Position numbers and translations under genes: made by a program. Below the pieces are notes generated by a model. It was not told the DNA's origin, searched no databases, and was given only the letters and a program-made list of their open reading frames with translations. From Petrolisthes cinctipes (taxonomy: Eukaryota; Arthropoda; Malacostraca; Decapoda; Porcellanidae): DNA of 64,000 bases. The stretch is taken from the NCBI GenBank assembly GCA_033782935.1, contig JAWQEG010000486.1, positions 1,736,001-1,800,000 on the forward strand, written 5' to 3'. Positions 43,680 to 52,878 of the stretch are shown one piece after another; the stretch's first letter is position 1; every line of letters starts with the position of its first letter.

Positions 43680-46600
43680 TTTTTAGCATGTTTTTAGCCT
43701 ATATTTTGAAAATATTCTAGCACTGAGTAGGCATGTACAGATTGCTTCTGGGACCCCAAAATATTGAATTTTCGGGTGTTTTGAGCCTGAATTTGAGATA
43801 TAAACGGGTACAGAAGATACATGCACATATTGACTTTGGGCACCAAAAATATCGATTTTCAGCATGTTTTGGGGCTGAATTTTGAAAATACTCTAACACG
43901 GAGTAGGCATGTACAGATCGCTTCTGGGACCCCAAAATATCGAATTTTCGGGTGTTTAGGGCCAGAATTTGAGATATAAACGGGTACAGAAGATGCATGC
44001 ACATATCGACTTTTGGGCACCTAAAAGATCGATTTTCAGTATGTTTTTGGCCTGTATTTTGAAAATACTCTAACAAGAATTAGGCATGTACAGATACCTT
44101 CTGGGACCTCTAAATATCGAATTTTCGGGTGTTTTGGGACTGAATTTGATATATCGATTTTTTGGCACCTAAAATGTCGATTTTTAGCATGTTTTTAGCC
44201 TATATTTTGAAAATATTCTAGCACTGTGTAGGCATATACAGATTGCTTCTGGGACCCCAAAATATTGAATTTTCGGGTGTTTTGAGCCTGAATTTGAGAT
44301 ATAAACGGGTACAGAAGATACATGCACATATTGACTTTGGGCATCTAAAATATCGATTTTCAGCATGTTTTGGGCCTGTATTTTGAAAATACTCTAACAA
44401 TGAGTAGGCATGTACAGATTGCTTCTGGGACCCCAAAATATTGAATTTTCGGGTGTTTTGAGCCTGAATTTCAGATATAAACGGGTACTGAAGATGCATG
44501 CACATATCGACTTTTGTGCACCTAAAAGATCGATTTTCAGTATGTTTTGAGCATGTATTTTGAAAATACTCTAACACGGAGTAGGCATGTACAGATCGCT
44601 TCTGGGACCCCTACATATCGAATTTTCGGGTGTTTTGGGACTGAATTTGAGATATCGACTTTTTGGCACCTAAAAGATCGATTTTTAGCATGTTTTTAGC
44701 CTATATTTTGAAAATATTCTAGCACTGAGTAGGCATGTACAGATTGCTTCTGGGACCCCAAAATATTGAATTTTCGGGTGTTTTGAGCCTGAATTTGAGA
44801 TATAAACGGGTACAGAAGATACATGCACATATTGACTTTTGGCACCAAAAATATCGATTTTCAGCATGTTTTGGGCCTGAATTTTGAAAATACTCTAACA
44901 CGGAGTAGGGATGTACAGATCGCTTCTGGGACCCCAAAATATCGAATTTTCGGGTGTTTAGTGCCAGAATTTGAGATATAAACGGGTACAGAAGATGCAT
45001 GCACATATCGACTTTAGTGCACCTAAAAGATCGATTTTCAGTATGTTTTGAGCATGTATTTTGAAAATACTCTAACACGGAGTAGGCATGTACAGATCGC
45101 TTCTGGGACCCCTAAATATCGAATTTTCGGGTGTTTTGGGACTGAATTTGAGATATCGACTTTTTGGCACCTAAAAGATCGATTTTTAGCATGTTTTTAG
45201 CCTATATTTTGAAAATATTCTAACACTGAGTAGGCATGTACAGATTGCTTCTGGGACCCCAAAATATTGATTTTTCGGATGTTTTGAGCCTGAATTTGAG
45301 ATATAAACGGGTACAGAAGATACATGCACATATTGACTTTGGGCACCAAAAATATCGATTTTCAGCATGTTTTGGGGCTGAATTTTTAAAATACTCTAAC
45401 ACGGAGTAGGCATGTACAGATCGCTTCTGGGACCCCAAAATATCGAATTTTCGGGTGTTTAGGGCCAGAATTTGAGATATAAACGGGTACAGAAGATGCA
45501 TGCACATATCGACTTTTGGGCACCTAAAAGATCGATTTTCAGTATGTTTTTGGCCTGTATTTTGAAAATACTCTAACAAGAATTAGGCATGTACAGATAC
45601 CTTCTGGGACCTCTAAATATCGAATTTTCGGGTGTTTTGGGACTGAATTTGATATATCGATTTTTTGGCACCTAAAATGTCGATTTTTAGCATGTTTTTA
45701 GCCTATATTTTGAAAATATTCTAGCACTGTGTAGGCATATACAGATTGCTTCTGGGACCCCAAAATATTGAATTTTCGGGTGTTTTGAGCCTGAATTTGA
45801 GATATAAACGGGTACAGAAGATACATGCACATATTGACTTTGGGCATCTAAAATATCGATTTTCAGCATGTTTTGGGCCTGTATTTTGAAAATACTCTAA
45901 CAATGAGTAGGCATGTACAGATTGCTTCTGGGACCCCAAAATATTGAATTTTCGGGTGTTTTGAGCCTGAATTTCAGATATAAACGGGTACTGAAGATGC
46001 ATGCACATATCGACTTTTGTGCACCTAAAAGATCGATTTTCAGTATGTTTTGAGCATGTATTTTGAAAATACTCTAACACGGAGTAGGCATGTACAGATC
46101 GCTTCTGGGACCCCTACATATCGAATTTTCGGGTGTTTTGGGACTGAATTTGAGATATCGACTTTTTGGCACCTAAAAGATCGATTTTTAGCATGTTTTT
46201 AGCCTATATTTTGAAAATATTCTAGCACTGAGTAGGCATGTACAGATTGCTTCTGGGACCCCAAAATATTGAATTTTCGGGTGTTTTGAGCCTGAATTTG
46301 AGATATAAACGGGTACAGAAGATACATGCACATATTGACTTTTGGCACCAAAAATATCGATTTTCAGCATGTTTTGGGCCTGAATTTTGAAAATACTCTA
46401 ACACGGAGTAGGGATGTACAGATCGCTTCTGGGACCCCAAAATATCGAATTTTCGGGTGTTTAGTGCCAGAATTTGAGATATAAACGGGTACAGAAGATG
46501 CATGCACATATCGACTTTAGTGCACCTAAAAGATCGATTTTCAGTATGTTTTGAGCATGTATTTTGAAAATACTCTAACACGGAGTAGGCATGTACAGAT

Positions 46601-46685
46601 CGCTTCTGGGACCCCTAAATATCGAATTTTCGGGTGTTTTGGGACTGAATTTGAGATATCGACTTTTTGGCACCTAAAAGATCGA
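43680..46685 (+). repeat. 1503-bp tandem duplication (three 501-bp units twice)
   Basis: Rare variants appear twice exactly 1503 bp apart: TAACAAGAATTAGGCATG (44071 and 45574), GGCATATACAG, AACAATGAGTAGG, AATTTCAGATAT, CCCCTACATATCG and TTTAGTGCCAGA. The few differences (such as TTTTTAAAATAC in the second copy) suggest a recent event. Confidence 0.85.
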
Positions 46686-49507
46686 TTTTTAGCATGTTTT
46701 TAGCCTATATTTTGAAAATATTCTAGCACTGAGTAGGCATGTACAGATTGCTTCTGGGACCCCAAAATATTGAATTTTCGGGTGTTTTGAGCCTGAATTT
46801 GAGATATAAACGGGTACAAAAGATACATGCACATATTGACTTTTGGCACCAAAAATATCGATTTTCAGCATATTTTGGGCCTGAATTTTGAAAATACTCT
46901 AACACGGAGTAGGGATGTACAGATCGCTTCTGGGACCCCAAAATATCGAATTTTCGGGTGTTTAGTGCCAGAATTTGAGATATAAACGGGTACAGAAGAT
47001 GCATGCACATATCGACTTTTGGGCACCTAAAAGATCGATTTTCAGTATGTTTTTGGCCTGTATTTTGAAAATACTCTAACACGGAGTAGGCATGTACAGA
47101 TACCTTCTGGGACCTCTAAATATCGAATTTTCGGGTGTTTTGGGACTGAATTTGAGATATCGATTTTTTGGCACCTAAAATATCCATTTTTAGCATGTTT
47201 TTAGCCTATATTTTGAAAATATTCTAGCACTGTGTAGGCATGTACAGATTGCTTCTGGGACCCCAAAATATTGAATTTTCGGGTGTTTTGAGCCTGAATT
47301 ACAGATATAAACGGGTACAGAAGATACATGCACATATTGACTTTGGGCATCTAAAATATCGATTTTCAGCATGTTTTGGGCCTGTATTTTGAAAATACTC
47401 TAACACTGAGTAGGCATGTACAGATACCTTCTGGGACCCCAAAATATTGAATTTTCGGGTGTTTTGAGCCTGAATTTGAGATATAAACGGGTACTGAAGA
47501 TGCATGCACATATCGACTTTTGTGCACCTAAAAGATCGATTTTCAGTATGTTTTTAGCATGTATTTTGAAAATACTCTAACACGGAGTAGGCATGTACAG
47601 ATCGCTTCTGGGACCCCTAAATATCGAATTTTCGGGTGTTTTGGGACTGAATTTGAGATATCGACTTTTTGGCACCTAAAAGATCGATTTTTAGCATGTT
47701 TTTAGCCTATATTTTGAAAATATTCTAGCACTGTACAGATTGCTTCTGGGACCCCAAAATATTGAATTTTCGGGTGTTTTGAGCCTGAATTTGAGATATA
47801 AACGGGTACTGAAGATGCATGCACATATCGACTTTTGTGCACCTAAAAGATCGATTTTCAGTATGTTTTGAGCATGTATTTTGAAAATACTCTAACACGG
47901 AGTAGGCATGTACAGATACCTTTTGGGACCTCTAAATATCGAATTTTCGGGTGTTATGGGACTGAATTTGAGATATCGATTTTTTGGCACCTATAATATC
48001 GATTTTTAGCATGTTTTTAGCCTATATTTTGAAAATATTCTAGCACTGAGTAGGCATGTACAAATTGCTTCTGGGACCCCAAAATATTGAATTTTCGGGT
48101 GTTTTGAGCCTGAATTTGAGATATAAACGGGTACAGAAGATACATGCACATATTGACTTTGGGCACCAAAAATATCGATTTTCAGCATGTTTTGGGCCTG
48201 AATTTTGAAAATACTCTAACACGGAGTAGGCATGTACAGATCGCTTCTGGGACCCCAAAATATCGAATTTTCGGGTGTTTAGGGCCAGAATTTGAGATAT
48301 AAACGGGTACAGAAGATGCATGCACATATCGACTTTTGGGCACCTGAAAGATCGATTTTCAGTATGTTTTTGGCCTGTATTTTGAAAATACTCTAACACG
48401 GAGTAGGCATGTACAGATACCTTCTGGGACCTCTAAATATCGAATTTTCGGGTGTTTTGGGACTGAATTTGAGATATCGATTTATTGGCACCTAAAATGT
48501 CGATTTTTAGCATGTTTTTCGCCTATATTTTGAAAATATTCTAGCACTGTGTAGGCATGTACAGATTGCTTCTGGGACCCCAAAATATTGAATTTTCGGG
48601 TGTTTTGAGCCTGAATTTGAGATATAAACGGGTACAGAAGATACATGCACATATTGACTTTGGGCATCTAAAATATCGATTTTCAGCATGTTTTGGGCAT
48701 GTATTTTGAAAATACTCTAACACTGTACAGATTGCTTCTGGGACCCCAAAATATTGAATTTTCGGGTGTTTTGAGCCTGAATTTGAGATATAAACGGGTA
48801 CTGAAGATGCATGCACATATCGACTTTTGTGCACCTAAAAGATCGATTTTCAGTATGTTTTGAGCATGTATTTTGAAAATACTCTAACACGGAGTAGGCA
48901 TGTACAGATCGCTTCTGGGACCCCTAAATATCGAATTTTCGGGTGTTTTGGGACTGAATTTGAGATATCGACTTTTTGGCACCTAAAAGATCGATTTTTA
49001 GCATGTTTTTAGCCTATATTTTGAAAATATTCTAGCACTGAGTAGGCATGTACAGATTGCTTCTGGGACCCCAAAATATTGAATTTTCGGGTGTTTTGAG
49101 CCTGAATTTGAGATATAAACGGGTACAGAAGATACATGCACATATTGACTTTGGGCACCAAAAATATCGATTTTCAGCATGTTTTGGGCCTGAATTTTGA
49201 AAATACTCTAACACGGAGTAGGGATGTACAGATCGCTTCTGGGACCCCAAAATATCGAATTTTCGGGTGTTTAGTGCCAGAATTTGAGATATAAACGTGT
49301 ACAGAAGATGCATGCACATATCGACTTTTGGGCACCTAAAAGATCGATTTTCAGTATGTTTTTGGCCTGTATTTTGAAAATACTCTAACACGGAGTAGGC
49401 ATGTACAGATACCTTCTGGGACCTCTAAATATCGAATTTTCGGGTGTTTTGGGACTGAATTTGAGATATCGATTTTTTGGCACCTAAAATGTCCATTTAT
49501 TGGTATA

Positions 49508-49716
49508 GTGAAACCAGTACAGCTGGTTGCTATAGAATAGGCCCCTTCACAAGCCCAGGCCCCGTGTAGGCATAATCTGGGTTGGAAGGGTCAATTCCGT
49601 GACGTTCATCAGAAGTAAATAAAATTCAAATCTGGCGCTGTACTGATAGTGGAGCCACCTGGTGGTGGTGAGGTGAGGTATTAAGCCCCTCCTCCGCTGA
49701 ATACCGCTCGTCCACT
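49508..49716 (+). repeat. Left inverted terminal repeat of element A
   Basis: The 209 bp from GTGAAACCAGTACAGC to CTCGTCCACT are the reverse complement of 56695-56903, with no mismatch seen when read by eye. Outside it lies the left tip TTATTGGTATAG (49497-49507 with the next base), which differs slightly from the right tip. In DIRS elements the two ends differ at the tips in this way. Confidence 0.93.
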
Positions 49717-50052
49717 CTGTCGCGGAACACACGCCTGTCAACATCTACGCTCCTCGCTGCTACGCTATGGTATTGTGTCGCGTGTTCCTGCTAATTTTTC
49801 TTTTGTGTTCTAGTGGCTGGCCTGCTTTGCAGATGTATAATGTGTGTTTTCTAGGAGGGTTTTTAGGTGTTTATGGGGTTTTTTTCTTCGTTAGGACTTA
49901 GTTCTTTCCTTAAGCGAAGGGGGCTTTTCAGCCCCTGTTTTCGGAGTTTTTCTCCGTCTGTCCCCTATTTCACTGTCCCTCCTGCCACTAGTACATTCTT
50001 CGTGTGTATTTTATCGGGGTTTTCTGGGTTTTTTAGCGAGGTTAGTGGGTGC

Positions 50053-50078
50053 CACGTGGGACTTCCCCACCCCACGTG
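50053..50078 (+). promoter_or_regulatory. Paired CACGTG (E-box) motifs in leader A
   Basis: CACGTG occurs at 50053-50058 and 50073-50078, 20 bp apart, followed by a related CACATG. CACGTG is the binding core of bHLH and bHLH-zip factors. Element B has the same pair and a further triplet. A promoter role is inferred from position and repetition only. Confidence 0.4.
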
Positions 50079-50470
50079 GTGACCACATGGGGTCTTTGCA
50101 GCCCTTCCTCTTGCCTCCCCCGATTATTATGTGTCCCCTCTCGGTAGGGGGGAGTGAGAATTGTGCCCTGGTTCTCTCTTCCTCTCCCGGGCGGGGGTTT
50201 TTTATTTTATTTTGGGGTTTTTTCCATTATTTTCAGCCTGGAATGTTTCTTCTCAGGCTATCGGGTCCCCTCCTACCCCTCCTTCTGGTTCATCGGTCCG
50301 GGGGGGCCCCTTTTTTACCCGCTCCATGTGGCGGACGATTATGGTTTTACGGGGTTTTTTCCCTGGGCGGCTGCGCGAGTGTGGGGGATTGTGTTCTGGT
50401 CCCCAGGTTCAGCGGGCGTGTCCCGCGCTTCTTTCCTTCGGGGAGGATGGGTTTGTGTTCCAGTGTTTGC

Positions 50471-50509
50471 ACGTGTTAACCCATGTTTGTGTATTCTTTT
50501 CTCCCCCAG
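50471..50509 (+). promoter_or_regulatory. Conserved branch point and 3' splice site before gag
   Basis: ACGTGTTAACCC (branch-like TTAAC) is followed by a pyrimidine tract and CCCCCAG, with AG at 50508-50509. The same design occurs twice in element B (AG at 58272-58273 and 59156-59157), each time directly before gag-like sequence. An ATG at 50483 between branch point and AG is absent from both B copies, so it is unlikely to be the gag start. Confidence 0.65.
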
Positions 50510-52878
50510 CCTACTCGTGCCCTTTGTGCTGCCTCAGGATGTACCGTGCGGGTCTCGCCTGACGGACACCTGCACTGTTCTCCTCACGCACCCTGCTTCA
50601 CTCCCTTGGGTTACGACCCTTTGGCGTGTGGTGTGTGCCGCCCCTGGGCTGAGTTGTGTCGGGTTTCCACCCCTTCTGCCCGCTCCAAGCTCCCTGCCCT
50701 TACTTCTCTTCGTATGGCGTGGACGAGGGCTAGGAGAATGGCCCACAAACGAGACGGTTCTTCTTTGGCGTGGGTGGACCCGATTTTGGGAGCGGACCTG
50801 GGTTTATTCAGGACCCGTTACCCTTCTTCCTGTCTCTCGGAGTCTCAGGGGCTAGAACCTCCTGAGGCCCGAGAGATTGAGCCTGCTTCCCTAGACGGTA
50901 CTACGACTCCTTCTCGGGGCTTATCCCCCCGGGAAGCGAGCGAGTCTGTCGCGCTGGTTCCCCCGACTGCCTCACCGGTACAAGGGCCCAGCAGGGAACC
51001 CCCAGCTTCGCCTCCTGCTAGAGCTGGCTCCTCAGGCCTCTCTAGAGGACGCAAGCGTTCGGCTAAAAGGTCCCGCCACTCCAGGAAGTCCCGTGCTCGT
51101 CGCCGTTCTCCTTCCTCCTCGCCTTCGTCGTCCTCTTCCTCTTCTTCGTCGTCGGGGAGCTCTCCTTCGCCCGCCCGCAATTCCCGCAGGGGTAAGCGGG
51201 GGGGGGACAGCCCCTCGTCGAGGAAGATAGTTAAGATCTTCCACACCCTTATTCCTCACGCTTTTCCTGGGGCTTCCGTCGCGCAACCTCAGGCTGTCGC
51301 TACGGAACCCGCTCCTGTTCCCCCGCCTCCCGCTGCTGCTCCCGTCGAGGGCTCGAGTCCTCCCGGGGATGTGGGAGTCCTTTTCGTGCCTCCCGTTTCC
51401 CCAGGGCTCGAGTCTCCGTCGGGGGACATAGCTGAGGAGTTGGTTACCTCCGCACCCCCGTCCCCGTCACCCCCTCCTTCAGGAGACGGATACCTTCCCT
51501 ACTCTTGGTCTCTCCTCCCTCCTGCTTGGACCCACTCTTCGGAGGAGGGCAGACTGGTGGCCTGGTCTCCGGACACAGCTCAACCAGACGTGTGGATCCG
51601 GAGGGATGACGTCGTGGTGAAGTGGGGGGCGGATGAGAAGGGCGAGGCTATTCCCTTCTACAAGGTCCGTCCTATCTCAGCGCCCTTACCCACTTCAGCT
51701 AGGGTGTCCTCTGCGGCTACCCTGGACGCGATGGGTTTCCTGGTGGAGTACAGCCAGCTACACTTGTCCGGGGCTTGGAGGATTGACCGCTCCCACGGTA
51801 ACACGGCTCTCCTCCTTTCCCCGGACGCGTACTTCCCGGGGGATAAGAGTGAAGGGGACCTGGATATTCCAGCCCTTCTCCTTAAGTCCCTGGACCACCA
51901 GAGGAACAACGCGCCCAGGAAGCCCCCTCCTCCGTCTTTCCCCGTCATCCTCCCTCATTCCCGGGCTCCCCCGGGCTTGAGGGAGTGCCTGTGGAAGACG
52001 GAGAAGGAGCCCCCGGTCCCCTATCAGCTGAAGGAGCCCGATGGTAAGTTGAGGCAGGCGGAGTCTGCTACCCGTCTGGAGCTGGCCCACACCATCTCCA
52101 CGGGAGCAGCCGCCTCTTTGATTAGGGACTGCCTCAACGCCCTAACAAACTCCTACCACGAGATGTCGGGTGTACAGCTAGCGTGAGTACCTTTCTCGTG
52201 TATCATGTTTGTAGGGATGCTGGGTAAAGGGTCTCCCTGTTACTCCCGGGTACTTATCCCCGGGTTCGCTCGGTTTTTTCCTTGTTTACCCCTTACAGTG
52301 ACACCCTCTCTTCCATGGCCACCGTGATGGAGGGCGTGGCGGCAATGGCTACCCACTTCATGCGGGAGGAGGCGAAGGCGTTCGCCGAGGCGAGACTGGC
52401 AACCCGCCAAGCGGCAGCTAAATCTGCGCCGGAAATGGCACAGAGGGGAGTGGTACGAGCTGTCCCCTTGTCCCCCGCCCTCTTTGACCAACCGGCGACA
52501 GACACGATCTTCGCCTCCCTCCCAACGGTAATTAATTTACCAAAGCCTTCCACCTCCAAGTAAGTACCTCTCGTGTTCGTCTTACCCGAGTTGTCACGGG
52601 GTGAAATGAAAGGATTTTCGGGTCTACTTTGGGTCCTAATCATTCTGTTTGTCCGTAGGCCACGTGCCCCACAGCCAGCCAGACCAGCCTACCAGCCCCG
52701 GAGGCCCTCCCAGCCCTCCAGGCTACCGAGGCCCTCCTATCCCACTCCCCCGAGAGCACACAACAGGCCCTCCCAGAGAGGCCAGCAGCCCTTTCGAGGA
52801 AGGGGACAGGTCTCCAAGCCCTTCTCGAAGCCCAAGTCCTCCTTCAACCACCCCTCCCAGAAGGACCGCGCCACTTGA
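50510..52878 (+). CDS. gag: Gag-like ORF1 of element A, three exons
   Basis: Exons are 50510-52182, 52299-52559 and 52659-52878; joined they make about 717 codons ending in TGA at 52876. Numbering from the exon start, residues 6-43 hold a Cys/His cluster (C6, C11, H20, H22, C23, H26, C29, C40, C43) that looks like a zinc-binding fold. Residues about 180-234 are Arg/Ser-rich, resembling an SR domain or nuclear localisation signal. Residues 240-325 are Pro-rich. From about 326 a more globular part contains YLPYSWSLLPPAW and later Ala-rich helices. The tail (RGQQPFRGRGQ) is basic. Gag of DIRS elements is poorly conserved, so the name rests on position and composition. The start codon is unresolved: it lies in an upstream leader exon, or at 50483 if the leader is unspliced, or at 50714, which would drop the Cys/His cluster. 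Exon 3 overlaps the RT frame. Confidence 0.75.
52183..52298 (+). other. Intron 1 of gag (116 bp, phase 2)
   Basis: The donor is GC|GTGAGTACC and the acceptor is CCCCTTACAG|TGACACC after a T-rich tract (TTTTTTCCTTGTTTACC). Read through, the frame stops at TGA (52184). Spliced, it continues from YHEMSGVQL into DTLSSMATVM. The restored frame is strong evidence for splicing. Confidence 0.85.
52560..52658 (+). other. Intron 2 of gag (99 bp, phase 2)
   Basis: The donor is CCAA|GTAAGTACC and the acceptor TTTGTCCGTAG|GCCACG. Without splicing the frame ends at TAA (52561). With splicing it continues as PRAPQPARPAYQPRR into the basic tail. Element B keeps the acceptor sequence at 61823-61833, although the exon before it is deleted. 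Confidence 0.85.

Larger units (their letters stand above)
1..49497. repeat. Satellite DNA array with higher-order structure
   Basis: The whole stretch is tandem copies of one AT-rich sequence family in a single orientation, with no other DNA between copies. Each monomer has the same order of landmarks: TAGCATG or CAGTATG start, TATTTTGAAAATA dyad, GTAGGCATGTACAGAT, CTTCTGGGACC, GAATTTTCGGGTG, GAATTTGAGATAT, and a TCGA end. Short monomers (about 148 bp) lack a 29-bp block containing ACGGGTAC and GCATGCACAT that long monomers (166-177 bp) have. The usual order L1-L2-S makes a 501-bp unit, so roughly 300 monomers fit. The array starts before the window and stops where a DIRS element begins. Such arrays are typical of centromeres or heterochromatin; that role is inferred here. 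Confidence 0.97.
49717..50509 (+). other. GC-rich leader of element A
   Basis: This is non-coding leader between the left terminal repeat and the gag exon. It is rich in GGGGTTTTTTCC-like G/T runs and holds CACGTG motifs. Several frames stay open for 100-230 codons, but their products are low-complexity and not preserved in element B. The first about 520 bp match B (57139-57660) closely, then the two diverge. The end has a conserved splice-acceptor configuration (50471-50509), so at least part may be a 5' intron. A candidate donor is GAG|GTTAGT near 50038; this is weak. Confidence 0.7.

Noticed and set aside
152..49391. About 150 minus-strand ORFs of 60-219 codons in the satellite
   Set aside because: They are the same repeat read again and again, begin and end at monomer borders, and show no domain. 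They follow from monomer length and stop-poor sequence.
1..49497. CRISPR array or bacterial repeat
   Set aside because: Repeats are about 150-177 bp with no unique spacers, and the flanking element has spliceosomal introns.
49547..49744. 65-codon minus-strand ORF in the left terminal repeat, also present at 56664-56864 (+) and 56969-57166 (-)
   Set aside because: It repeats only because the terminal repeats are identical; it has no start context or domain.
49867..50855. Overlapping leader ORFs (71-233 codons) in several frames, and their counterparts in element B
   Set aside because: The products are low-complexity, the frames differ between A and B, and G/T- and C-rich DNA has few stops.
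51090..51300. Acidic minus-strand ORF (50845-51246) with Glu/Asp runs
   Set aside because: It is the antisense of the Ser/Arg-rich gag stretch, so the acidic runs are a by-product of codon composition.
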